64,000 bases of DNA from contig QVRM01002477.1 of the NCBI GenBank assembly GCA_003439945.1, positions 1 through 64,000 on the forward strand. Direction: 5' to 3'. Under the pieces are notes generated by a model. It searched no databases, was not told the DNA's origin, and saw only the letters and a program-made list of their open reading frames with translations. Both the position numbers and the translations under genes were made by a program. The number at the start of each line of letters is the position of its first letter. Position 1 is the first letter of the stretch. This stretch comes from Dermanyssus gallinae. Lineage: Eukaryota > Arthropoda > Arachnida > Mesostigmata > Dermanyssidae. Positions 13,313 through 24,600 of this stretch are shown in pieces.

Positions 13313-13698
13313 ATATTATATATTTATATATATATATATAAAGAGACATACTCTGCAATCTGAGCTAGTGTTAGTGTAAATATATTTTTCTCCAGAGTTT
13401 TAGACCGGAAGCTTGCAGCTAATAGTTTTTTTAATGTACTTTGCTACAAAATGTTTACATATATAAATATATAAAAAAAAAATATATATATATATATATA
13501 CATATATAAATGTATATATTTTATATATATATATATCAGATTTATTTCATTATAATTTAGAAGAATATATGAAATGCTTCACGGCGTTGCTGCTCGTGTA
13601 TATATATATATATATACATATATAAATTTATATATATATATATATACATATATATATTTTTATATATGTATATATACATATACATATATATATATCCA
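13228..13698. repeat. Cluster of interrupted TA repeats
   Basis: Three TA-rich blocks at 13,228-13,345, about 13,457-13,537 and 13,599-13,695. The first carries a duplicated TGTGTATATTATATATTTAT module; the others alternate (TA)n with CATATATAAAT-type interruptions. Sequence between them is unique and AT-rich. Confidence 0.9.
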
Positions 13699-15570
13699 TT
13701 GCAACGGTATTTTTCTCGAGGCTGCTTGGCGTCCGTCGTCCCACTGGCGGGCGAGAAAATGCAGAAACCGTCAATGCGTCTACTAGGCAGTACTTAGCTC
13801 ATTCTCGCAGACAGAACCGGCAGCGGCATTCGTCGACCCCATCTGGTGAAATCCACGAGTGGAACATACCAAGTGGTAGTAGCCGTGCATAATGTACTTT
13901 GTGTACATATGACGTCTTCTAGTGCCAACTGTTCCGTCCCATTCCGGTTTCTGGTGAGGTACACAGTTGCGTGAGAAACCTTCTCTGCGTATGCCACTGT
14001 TTTCTTTGCAATTCTTGCAAACAAACTTGCTGGGAGAGGCTCAGGGATGGGTGACTTCAGCCTGATTCTATTTGTTTCCATTGCTGGCCCGCAGACTACT
14101 AATTTATTGAATGTATGTTACAACCATTTCCAACGGAACTACTTTCGTTTTACTTCATTGAGGCCGCAGACTACTACTACTACTACTTCTACTAGCAGGT
14201 ACTCGGATCGGCTCCGTGCCGAACGCAGCAACAGACCACCCGTTTCTTTTACACTGAAAAACGTCTATCGAGCAAAGGATACCAGTGAGAGATGTTCCCA
14301 GACTTTATCAATCGACTATATGTAAGTCAACGTTTTTCAACTCGAGGCTCAAAACGTCGCACCCAACGACAGCATTTGAACATCTTGAACCATCTTGTGT
14401 ACGCGCACGCACCTGCTGCCCGGCACAATGGAGACCAAACATACACACGTCTTACTCCAACAAGTATTTGTAATATTTAATTCAATTATGTTTATTTCAC
14501 TCAAATTGAGTATAATATATACGACGAGAGAAGTAGTGCAACGATTTTCGGTCCAGCGCTGTGCATTCCACTGCATGGTACTTGGCACAAGTATTTGTAA
14601 TACTGATAATAATGCGGGGTGGATGGTATGATGTTGTATACAGTTTTATATATTATGCGTATTCTTTGTTACTGAGCCATCTGTGCTCTTCGTTTTTTTT
14701 ATTGATCATAGCCTATTAGAGTCCACTCCGGCATTCACCTTGTTTAAATTGGCAACTTTGAAAACCAATTTAAGAGCGGGTTCAATGCCGATCCAGACGC
14801 TGAACCCACGATTTCCTGACTTGCCAAAGTCATGCCTTGAAGTGTATATGACTTTCACACTAATCGACATTGCTAAGTAAAAATAAATAAAAATATTAGA
14901 GCTGGAATCTCGGTCTGGAGCTGTTCATAGGCAAATGCGAGGTTACTACATTTCTGTCATTCGAACCCGGCCCACACGTACGCCCTCAACGGGAAAGCTG
15001 TTAACACTGCAACCATTATATGTGATTTAGGTATTTAAGAGCACACTCAGGTATAGGGCCAACATGACTGACTTTATGGTTCGAGCATGCTGACGGGCCA
15101 GCTGGCTCACGTGCACATTTGTTTGAAAGATAAAACTGGACCTGGACATAAAACTCTACAATCATCGTATTTCCTGCAATGCTCTATACGTCTCCAGTCT
15201 AGAACATCGTCTGGAGAAAAGACAATAGTTATATATACAGGATACGCAAACGTCGAGTAGGAGTTTGAGGCTCAGCGATGTAGTCCATGATAATATCCTA
15301 TGCTCAAGGCAATGATGTTCAACAAGCTAGTTTCATACAAGCAGCACTGCTGCTTTACCGTGAAGTAGTTACGTACGCTCGAAGTGTTATTGCAACATTC
15401 AGGCAATAGTTAGTGCAAAGTCTTCTGTAGTGCGTGAAATGTTTGCATGACTTATGTGTCGCAAATCGCACGAGAATTCACAGAAAATAGCACGCAATAT
15501 AGTACGCAATAAAACCCTCTCTTTTTTTCAACTTAAGCACATTAATAATATGATATATTTATACATACAT
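13699..15570. other. Non-coding sequence with a tRNA-like remnant
   Basis: No exon recognised. Near 14,957-15,013 the minus strand contains GGGTTCGAAT in a tRNA-like setting, possibly a decayed SINE head. Confidence 0.45.
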
Positions 15571-15689
15571 TTATGTATTATATATGTATATATGTATATA
15601 TATATATATATATGAATATATATGCAGGCATACATATGTGTACTTATACGGCTTTTATAGATGTATACATTTATATATATATATATATA

Positions 15690-16135
15690 GCGTATCCCAG
15701 AATTTGTCCAACAAACTTTGGGATCTAGTACAACTCGGCGAAACAATCATTTCTTCCAATGGAACAAAAGGGCGGAAATCTCTTTTATGTTTCAAGTTTA
15801 TTCACCATAAATTGGTAGTGTATTACAAAAGTTCACATATCATTTTGTAGGCTAATAATATCGTTAACACGTGCTTGTGAAATCTCTTTTATAAATGGGT
15901 AATTGAGCAAATTTAATTTGTTAATAAATTATTGTAGGTATGATTGTTTTTTTGTTTTTGTTTTTTTTTGAGGCTCTCGCAGTTGCAGATTTAGATCTGT
16001 CAGGATAAAAAAACTTGATAAAACCATTTTTTCGCTGTCACTCCCAAAGAGGACACTTCCGCCCTCTTCTTCTATTGGCAAAAATTATTTGTTCGCCGGT
16101 TGTGCTAGACCCCAAAGTTTGTTGGACGACCCGGT
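15690..16135. mobile_element. Fold-back (inverted-repeat) element between TA tracts
   Basis: A left arm at about 15,690-15,800 and a right arm at about 16,036-16,135 are imperfect reverse complements. Both contain CAACAAACTTTGGG followed by the ACAACTCGGCG-type block and a GGGCGGAA block. The outer ends lie close to TA-rich tracts at about 15,672-15,688 and 16,148-16,160. The roughly 230-bp loop has no coding capacity. It fits a non-autonomous fold-back or MITE-like element related to the arms at 45.9 and 49.5 kb. Superfamily is unknown. Confidence 0.75.
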
Positions 16136-16599
16136 ATGTATGTGTATCTATATATATATAAATACATATGTTTTGGAGGCAGCCCAGGTATGCCCCCATA
16201 GAGCTGGACCAGCCAACTACGCAAATTGCAAGGAAATCGTGTGAGCGTTCTCGTCCGGCATCGTCTATTTGCCAGCTATCTGCTCGCTTCAACACTGGAT
16301 GAGTTCACTTGCAGTTACCGGCGTAACGGCGGGTTGAGGGAGAATGAGATGCCTACCACAGAGAGTAGGGCAGCAATAGGCCGACGCAAGTGGCAATACG
16401 CAGGCTGGCCCCAGAACAAGCGCCCCAGAGGGTTGTTTGCCCTCGGAGGCTACAGGGGGGCTAGTCGTTATCGCCGGACCACTATCAGAAGCAACAACAT
16501 CAACAGGCAGAGAATATAGCGAGGAAGGGGGATACCGGCAACGGGGTGAGGGGGGGGACAGCCAAGGACAGCGCAAAGGGAAGCAGGCATATGGCACAG

Positions 16600-16700
16600 C
16601 AGCGGCAACGAGATAACAACAACAAGAACGAAAACACGAACTGCAACAACAACAACAACAATAGCAATAAAAAACCAACAACAACAAGAGTAACAACAAC
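16600..16700 (+). repeat. CAA/AAC trinucleotide array
   Basis: Imperfect AAC/CAA triplets. Long valine- or leucine-rich frames on the opposite strand are shadows of this array. Confidence 0.85.
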
Positions 16701-16985
16701 GGTGACAGTATTTTGCAATGAGAGGATGCCGCGCTGCTGCTGCTGTTGGCGCTCTCTGAATGTCTCAACTGTCGACGACGATAGAGATGCCGGTCAGGTG
16801 CTGTCAGGTGCGGGTATTGGACACCCGCACTTTGCGTGTCCGTGCCCTCGATACTTGATGGTCGCGCGGCGGCGGCGGCATGAAGGGGCGTCTGTAGAAG
16901 GAACGACGACCAGCAAAGAATAACAAGGACAGAAGGAACAGCGACCCCCCCCCCCCCCGGCGCCCGCCGCAACAACGCTAAGGGT

Positions 16986-17057
16986 TGCATCGGCAATACC
17001 ACCACCACTACCACCACCACCACCACCACCACTACCACCACCACCACCACCACCACT
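16986..17057 (+). repeat. ACC/CAC trinucleotide array
   Basis: CCACCA triplets with a few CTA interruptions, preceded by a poly-C run at about 16,945-16,958. Confidence 0.9.
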
Positions 17058-17337
17058 TCTATCTGCAGAGAGACCCATCGGCACTTTCACCACTAGGCGC
17101 ACTATCGCTGCCATCACTCCGCGAGCTCCACGACCAGACGAGCCCTGCCGCTCCTGCCACCCCAATCTCGACTACTCGCACTTCCCTCACGTCCCCCGCC
17201 ACGACCCACACCGATTCCAGCAGCGGGATCTGTTTCGGAAGAGGAGAGCGCGGCTGTTCTGATGCGTGCCTGCGCGGAGGCGCGATCGATACATCGATCG
17301 CGATTGGCGCCGGCCAAAACCTTTCTATGAGAGGAAT

Positions 17338-17425
17338 CTGTGTTGCTGTTGTTGTTGTCGTTGCTGCTGCTGCTGCAGTTGTTGTTGCTGCAGCTGCTGC
17401 TGCTGCTGCTGCTGCAGGTGTTGCT
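17338..17425 (+). repeat. GTT/GCT trinucleotide array
   Basis: Mixed GTT and GCT triplets. Nearby are a CAT array at about 17,601-17,634 and a CT dinucleotide run at about 17,781-17,807. Confidence 0.9.
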
Positions 17426-17884
17426 ACATCTGATGTGGCCTTTAGTTTCCAATGGTGTCTTTGCCACTCTTTTTCTCTGCACACCAGCGCGGACTGCAGC
17501 GGCAACAAAAGCAAGCTCTCTCTGTCTGTTTGTTCGGCCGATCGAAGGAACACAATCATTATTTTCATCTTTACGGCCACCCCCAGCCCGTCCAACAACA
17601 CCATCATCATCATCATCATCACCATCATCATCATCCTGACTGCTTCGACAGTCGCGTTTCGTCATAACGGTCGGCGGTCGTCATTCGTACAGGGTATCTC
17701 TGCATATCTCAGCCGCGAATCAATGTCCGCTAGAACAATGCCGTATGTCTCTCTTGTTCTTGCTTTCGTTAGCTCAAACCTTTCTCTCTCTCTCTCTCTC
17801 TCTCTCGTTCGCATAACTGCGGATGGCTTGCTTCATTCTTATCGAGGCTTGTTCTTGGAAACTATCATTGCATGACAACATCGA

Positions 17885-17927
17885 GGATATATATATACTT
17901 TCGATGTCGATATATATATATATATAA

Positions 17928-17995
<68 letters not shown>
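17885..17995. repeat. (TA)n microsatellite
   Basis: Long TA tract with an AAATAAAT interruption near 17,926-17,933. Confidence 0.96.
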
Positions 17996-17997
<2 letters not shown>

Positions 17998-18039
17998 CGA
18001 ATAATCAACTGCTGTGCGGTGGCCACCTGGCATTGCAGG

Positions 18040-18380
18040 GGTAGAATTAAAACATTTTTTAAGAAGGTTGCTTTTAATTCTAGACTATCCTCCGTCACCT
18101 ACGGGCTTGGAACTCAACCTGAGGTATATCTCCAGAGCACTGAGGGCCGGACATGTTGAGGTATCTAGGGTTTCCCTAACAGTCCTTGTGGCAGCATGGC
18201 CGCTGACAATTGTCAGCGGTATGGTTAATCATCTAATATCAATGAGGATCGCTCAAAGAAAATTCGATCAACAACAGGGATCAAACCGGGGACCGGTAGA
18301 TGGCATTGCAGGTCTGGATTGATTGAGACTGCGCTGATGAGAGAGCCCACTGCGTTGCAGCGGGCGCTCTTATCAGAGTG
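18040..18380. repeat. Possible degenerate short interspersed element
   Basis: Unique-looking sequence with a perfect 20-bp palindrome CCGCTGACAATTGTCAGCGG at 18,200-18,219 and a B-box-like GGGATCAAACC near 18,276. It could be a decayed SINE or MITE; neither family nor ends could be fixed. Confidence 0.3.
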
Positions 18381-18880
18381 AACGGTTCGTTATCTACAAC
18401 GTAACTCCGGCCGTTTCTGTCGGCGTCTGAAGGCATCAATCACCAATGATGAAACGGTAAATGCAGAATTCGTAACGGGTGCAAACACAGCTCCAGTAGT
18501 AAAAGCAGTCGCGGAAAAAGTAACCCTGTAGCGGTAGCACCCGCAAGAGCTAACCGCTGCGTTCACTATCGGTCGCGGGATGCTTGCTACCTGATGATGT
18601 TGATAAAGGCTGCTTAAAATGTCCGCTTGACACGCCGGTACAGACAGCCTAACTTTGAAGCGCCACCCGGTAACAACACAGCATGGGTGAGCAGGTTTGT
18701 ATGTAGAGCCAACCACAATCGCGGTCATGCTGTGGTCGACCACGCAAACAGCGATAGGGCCAGATGTACGAGAGCTTTCAGCACCGTGGCTCAAACCGGG
18801 CTTGAAGTTTTAACTTCTTGTCGCAGCGTTACGGGGGTTAGGTGGCGCGAGCAAAGAGAAAACGTTTGTCTCTGTCTCTC
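18381..18880. other. Non-coding stretch, no gene recognised
   Basis: A 134-codon minus frame and a 134-codon plus frame overlap here, both without recognisable domains; the plus one ends in translated TA repeat. Confidence 0.45.
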
Positions 18881-18881
18881 G

Positions 18882-18902
18882 TTATATATATATATATACA
18901 TA

Positions 18903-18948
<46 letters not shown>
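18882..18948. repeat. (TA)n microsatellite
   Basis: TA tract with one CATATATTTA interruption. It cuts into the 3' side of the mariner relic that follows. Confidence 0.96.
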
Positions 18949-18949
<1 letters not shown>

Positions 18950-18959
18950 CCCAATCGAA

Positions 18960-19330
18960 GCTGGCCTAGAGCACATCAGAATCTCTCACGTTTCACACTG
19001 CCGTAGAAGACCCATTTTTCGTCACATGTAACAATACGATACAAAAACGCATACTTGCGGTGTCTGACAAGAGCTGAGAACGGAATTTTGCTAGACACTT
19101 AACTTTGTTGCCTTATCATGACTCAAATAATGACGTACTCATGGCTTCAACTTTTTTTTGAACATGAAACCATGAGCACCAAGGCGACTGACGATAGTTG
19201 TCTGACACACCCCGAAGTCCGTGCCTAGTTTCGGCGTAGTCATTCGGCGATTCTCTTTTTTTTTACTTTTCTGAGACTGTCAATATGACAACGGTTTACA
19301 GTTGTGGAGTCGTACAGCAATACCGAACTT
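18960..19330 (-). pseudogene. Mariner-family transposase relic
   Basis: Read on the minus strand, degraded frames give TTPKLGTDFGVCQTTI followed by VSRLGAHGF, matching the helix-turn-helix region of mariner transposases. After frameshifts and stops come FLYRIVTCDEKWVFY and VKRERF, matching the family's first catalytic aspartate block (T-G-D-E-K-W). Stops, a frame change and the abrupt end at the TA tract show it is dead. Only about one third of a transposase is present, and no terminal repeats were identified. Confidence 0.82.
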
Positions 19331-19529
19331 GAACCCCTCTTAATATGCGTACGCACAAAGAATTACACAAAATTGCGTTCTTTATTGTCTACAATAGATA
19401 GTTACTGCTTATTGATATTACTCTGCATGTTTGCCTAGATATTAAGCAAATCGCAAACCGGCCCTTTTAGCGTCCACCAATCGGGGAAGAGATGCGTCGC
19501 AATTACTCTGCAGTCTATTGCTTTAATCG

Positions 19530-19639
<110 letters not shown>

Positions 19640-20124
19640 GCATACATACATACATAAACACATACATACGCATCTGCTCTAAACCCTTGGACGGCTGGAT
19701 CGATAAAAATGCGCGCCCCTAGGAGCCGCTCTGATGTCGAGGTCAAACAATGTCACACTCGGCTACTGGGTTGAAACCCCAGACTAAAACAATCTAGGTT
19801 AGTTTCTACTATCCTAATGACACTGAATGCAATTGTTGTGGCTATTGTTACTATGATTATTGGCCGTTTATTAGCACTCACGAAAACTGTAATAATAATA
19901 ATTGTTATTATTATTACTATTATTATTATTTACTATCGATAAGCCGCCGCGCTAGCACAAGAGAGATCTCGGTAGCGACACTACTGCTTAAATTGTGTGA
20001 TTATGAGTGCTGAACATATGTGTGATGATGGTGGTCTTCTGTTGTCTGCCAACTCAACCATCCGACCTCGTGGCGGCCGTTATCAGCAGCAGCAGTAGCA
20101 GCTGCGTACAAACTGCTGGTACAG
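19640..20124 (-). other. Start of Shal intron
   Basis: Non-coding sequence just inside the intron after the Shal donor. It holds an ATT/AAT-rich patch near 19,890-19,935 and a degenerate tRNA-like B-box stretch near 19,763-19,785 that may be a SINE remnant. No exon was recognised here. Confidence 0.6.
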
Positions 20125-20130
20125 ACTTAC
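20125..20130 (-). other. Shal: Splice donor of Shal exon, splitting the selectivity filter
   Basis: On the minus strand the exon reads CTTGG and continues into GTAAGT, a perfect donor. The break is in phase 2 inside the glycine codon of the TLGYGD filter motif. An intron at this place is known from Kv4 genes of other animals, which supports both the gene call and the boundary. Confidence 0.93.
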
Positions 20131-21245
20131 CCAAGTGTGGTCATGGTGACGATGGTGTACCAGAACGCGGCCGGAATCGAGGTGAATTCGGTTTCCTCGA
20201 CGTTTTTCTCGGCGTAGAACATGACCGTGGCGAAGATGATGATGGCCATCGCCAGCGAGAACACCAGGAAGCCCAGTTCGGACGCGCACGACTTGAGTGT
20301 GTAGCCCAGAATGCGCAGCCCTTGTGAGTGGCGCGAGAATTTGAAGATGCGGAAGACTCGAAACACGCGAAGGGTGACAAACGCTCCCGACACGTCCCCG
20401 TTGTCCTTAATGCCGAGCCCGATATAGTACGGCATGATGGCGACGACGTCTATGACGCTCATCACCGAGCGGACGAATTTGCAGCGCGCCGGCGCCGCGT
20501 ACAACCGCAGCAGGTATTCCGCCGTGAAGATCATCACGCACGCGGTGTCCAGACAGAAGAAGGCAACCTTGTAGCTATCACCGCATGACTTCTTTTCGCC
20601 CGTCCCTGCATCAATACCACAGGGCACCGTTTCCACGACGTTGGCTCCGACCGACACGGCGATGAAGAAGCCGGTCACGTAGTAGAACACGAGCGCCGCG
20701 GTACTGGTGTGCGGGTTTTCAAACGCTCTCCACATGCGCTGGCGCAGCGTCGAGTTGGCCAGCTGCGTCTGCTCGTTGCCCTCCGACATCTTGTCGTCGA
20801 GCAGGCGTTCAGCATTCTCCCTCTTTCTGTCCCTATAGTCCTCGTAGCAGCAGTCCCCGATGACGTCGGGAACGATGCCGAAGAACGCTAGCTCCTCATC
20901 ATACGACATTAAACATTCGTGCTTCGGGTAGTGCAGCTTGCCCGTCCGGTAGTAGTTGAGGATGTGCCGGAAGATGTCCGGGTCGCGGTCGAAGAAGTAC
21001 TCCTTCGTCTCCTCGTCGTAGAAGAACTCGCGCTCGTTCGAGCCGAGCAGCGTGTCGGGAAACTTCTCGACGGTGTTCCGCCACGTCTCGAAGCGCCGGC
21101 CCGACACGTTGATGATGAACTTTTCGTCCTCTTTTTTCCGCCGCTCGCGGGTGACAGGTGGCGCCGGCAACGGGTTGTTGGCGATTGGAACCCAGCCGAT
21201 CGCCGCCGCCCGGGCGAACGGCAACCACGCAGCCACCGACGCCAT
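20131..21245 (-). CDS. Shal: Shal/Kv4 voltage-gated potassium channel, first coding exon (partial gene)
   Basis: This exon encodes the N-terminal 372 residues of a Shal-type (Kv4, KCND) channel, a plasma-membrane K+ channel that carries fast A-type current in neurons and muscle. The start is the ATG at 21,245: the protein opens with [20 protein letters not shown], the conserved Kv4 N-terminal segment that in the family drives inactivation and binds KChIP subunits. The T1 tetramerisation domain spans about 41-140, with the zinc motif HX5CX20CC intact (H105, C111, C132, C133). S1 is about 182-204, S2 225-247, S3 259-277. S4 at 287-312 carries R293, R296, R299, K302, R305 and R311. S5 is 322-344 and the pore helix begins near 355. 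The frame stops at TMTTLG, where a consensus donor follows, so the rest of the filter, S6 and the C-terminus lie on later exons. No frameshift or stop is seen; codon use is GC-rich, as expected of an active gene. Identification is secure. Confidence 0.97.
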
Positions 21246-21640
21246 CTTGACGGTGTTGACGGCGCGATGCGGCTATGTTGCTGCTGTTCAGCTGTGCGTC
21301 TCTGTGCGTGTTTTGCGTGCGGGATCGATGTGATCGAAACGTGGCGCGCTTGCAACGTTCTGCGCCAGATTCCTGCGACAATGGCCCGTTCGGCTGTCTG
21401 GCTGTCTGGCTGGCTGATGGGTGGATGGAGTGGTTACCCTTCACCAGTGACGATGACGACGTCGGGAATAACCACGACGACGTCGGGAATAACCACGATA
21501 GTGCCGAGCCGCTAATTTCAGTGACGAGCCAGTAATGAACAAGATCCAAGCGCATTCGATCACACGAGCTCCCAGCAGCTTCGTGTACCCCACAGGCACC
21601 CGCCCGTTCCGACGAGCCGGGCGGGGGGGGGGGGAGAGGA
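21246..21640 (-). promoter_or_regulatory. Probable 5' leader of Shal
   Basis: This is the sequence immediately upstream of the Shal start codon. It is less repetitive than what lies further upstream. It contains a 21-bp unit repeated twice in tandem (about 21,457-21,500, core GACGTCGGGAATAACCAC) and a G run near 21,621-21,633. No TATA box or transcription start can be fixed by eye, and a splice site within the leader is possible. Confidence 0.4.
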
Positions 21641-24600
21641 ATTGTTGCTACCAGCTATGGCGATACCACCAGCTGGGCCCCGGCGACGACGACAAAGACG
21701 AGTAGCACAGTAACAGCACAATGACAAGGACGGCGCTGCAGCTACGGGAAGTCGAAAAGTCGCCGAAACAAACTTGCCTCCTCCAAGGTCCTCCAGCAGC
21801 GACAGTGGTAATATCTAGCCAACGGTCGGCGGGCAACCCTCATCGGTGGGGCATCGCGTTGAGTTTCATTTCACCGATGACGAGAAATCCCTCATCCACT
21901 GATCTGCTGCGCCGTTCTGCGCTGTTGTAACTTATTAATGCAATATGTAATTATTGCAAGGCCAACTTCAACGAAGTTGACCACACAGAACAGATCCGAG
22001 CGGTCGAGTGGGGGTAGTGGTAGTGGGGGCGCCGCCGCCACCAACGCGCTGGTTGCGTGCGCCGCTGGTTGGAGGAGGTGAGATGTCTGCTGTCCGGCCA
22101 GAGAGCGTTGCTTTGGAACAAACCGTCTCTGTTCTTTCTCTGTTTTGCAGCGGCGACAAATCGTGACACAAAGTTGAAACGACGAACGTTCAGTGAGGCC
22201 TGAATGGGATAGCTTCGGCACAGGGGCAGAAGGCAGCCAAGAAGTTGAACGATGATGATGCATCCAAACGATCCTCGTAGTGGTGTCTCCGCTGCTTGTC
22301 CGGTGGGTGACACCAGCCGCAACAGCTGGAGTGGCTGGTGGCAAAACTTGAACTCCCGTGCGGAGACATGTCGCCCACTGTAGTGCGCGCCCGAGCGCGC
22401 ACTCTACGAGGATCTCCGATGATCGGAACGAGAACTCTGAGATGTTCGGCTTTCTCTCTCTCTCAGTATCGTTTTCTGCTTCTTTTTCCTTCAGAGAACT
22501 TGTTCCTCTCTCTCTCTCTTATTTCTTACTACACTTATTTCGTGTTCTTCTTTCTACGGTAGCGAATTTCATCGGTCAACGAGGTGAAGCAGAACGGAAA
22601 TCATTGGTTGAACTTGACGCGCGCGCTCCTGACGCAAGGCGACGGACGGGCGGCTTCAGCGTCAGCTTTCTGTCTCAGCCGGCGTCTCGTTCTGCCGCCA
22701 CCGCCGCCTGTCTTTTGCGTCGCAGTCGTATTCAGTAACTGGCTATCTTGGCTTGCTTTCTTTGTTTTGTCGACGTTTTGGCCACGCTAGCTGATCGTGA
22801 CTGGTTGTTTGCTTGCTGGACATTCTAGGCTGGTCTGTTTCACGGCGAGCTGTCAACTTATAGATCTATCATCTACTGCGGAAATACCCCCCAAACCGCC
22901 TTTAGTAGCTGCTCCTGTTGCTACTGCTCCTCTACGACGCCATTTTTGGCTGTGGTAGTTGTGTATGTTCGGTAGGTTGCAGGTGGCCGGATGGGCGGGC
23001 CAGGGCCTTGCGCCCACAAATACGGTACAGTAGACAACGCTCAGGGCTGACTCGCTCGGGCCATGTGGAGGACCTCGAGTGGTCGCTTGTGGGTAGTACG
23101 TGTGTCTCTGTAATCGTGCGTTTGTGTCTACGGGTCTACCAGCAACCATTCGACGGCTTGATAGTACGAAACGTTTACTAGGCCGAGTCGGGCAGATCTG
23201 CTGCAGATCGCACCAGGACGGCCGTCCTACCAGAGCGAGGAACCTACTTGCGACGTGTCTGGCGTCAAATCTCTCTCCTCGGCCGCGAGTGAGTGAGTAG
23301 GCAGACTCTGAGATACGAGCAGAGTCTGTCGGGAGCCGGACGCCACCGGCGCGAAGACGTTCCTCTGGTTCTGCAAAGTACCACAGCCGTGAGGGGATGA
23401 TCTGGCGTCGTCCGGAGGATGCTGGCGGCGGTGGGTTATCAGGGACGGGCGTACTCGATTCCTCGGATTCGTGTAACTCTCCTCTCCTTCCTTCGCTTCG
23501 TGAGGTCTCTGGGCGCGCGCAATTAATTGATCTAGCCGATCTGATCGAGATCTCAAAATCAACTAGCTGCGCTCAGAGGTCGGTCAGCTTCTATCTGAGG
23601 TTGGTTCGGATATCCCCATATGCCTCGGTTGCGGCTAATCGTTGTGCAGCGCGAGGCAGACGGCCTGAAGCTCACTGCCGGAGTCTTTTCGGGGCGCCAA
23701 CATGCGCCTTTTCGACGACGCGCTTCACGAAGCGCTTGCCAATAGACGAAGAGCTCGACGTTATCGTGTACCCCTAGCTCTCTTTCTATCTCTGTCAGCA
23801 GTGATCTTCCAGGTTGGGGACAGCAGGATTGCCTTCTTCTGCCGGTTGTTTCGATTGCTTCGGTTAACAGTTGGTTAACGTTGTAGAAAAATGCTAACTT
23901 GTTGACTTGCGGATCTAGGGCGGTTGGTTGGTTGGTTGGTTGATGATTGGTTGTCTGTTGATCGCGAATAGATCGTAGGTTGTAACGACGACGATGCTAA
24001 TGATGATGACGATTACGGTTGCTATTACTAGAATTATTACTATTACTATTACTATTACTATTATTATTATGAAGAATATTTGAATTATTCTACAGGTCAC
24101 AGTTGGATGACCTTTATTGTTTTAGTTGTTGTTGTTGTTGCTAGCTTGCTAGGTTGTGACTAGCTTGATAGATTGATATGATGGTAACACATCTGCGGCT
24201 GGACGCAAAACGATCGAGCAGCTTGGGGTTGCTTGCAGTTGCAGAGAGAGAGCAGATGTGATGAACAGCCACTGTTGTCGCTGTTGTCGCTGCTGCTCTT
24301 GGAACACGGGTAGGGGGGGGAAGGTCGCTTGGATCAAGCGCACGAAACAAACAAACAGCGTTACTATGCTGCACTGCTTGACATGTCCGCCGGCACCGGG
24401 TCGATGGCGAATCAGCGATGATCATCACACTCCGTTACTGCACCTTCTATCACACTGGCACTCACCTCACTCACTTACACCGGCACCACTAATCGGTGAC
24501 GACGACGAAATAACAAAACGACGAACACAACACGCCCCGTGGCGGTATGACAGTTCATTCATTACTCCTTCTCATAGGGAACCTCCTAACACACAGGTTC

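Noticed and set aside
16289..17056. 255-codon minus-strand open frame
   Set aside because: Begins with poly-Val from the ACC array and is Ser/Leu-rich from low-complexity DNA; overlaps several other open frames.
16985..17875. 296-codon plus-strand open frame
   Set aside because: His, Ala and Ser runs from CAC, GCT and TCT arrays; no conserved domain and no splice logic.
18390..18794. 134-codon minus-strand gene
   Set aside because: No recognisable domain, overlapped by an equally long plus frame, and next to repeats.
20328..21515. Plus-strand open frames of up to 198 codons opposite Shal
   Set aside because: Antisense shadows of the GC-rich Shal exon and its leader.
23397..23777. 126-codon plus-strand gene upstream of Shal
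   Set aside because: Composition is not repetitive, but neither domain, splice sites nor a matching neighbour exon could be identified.
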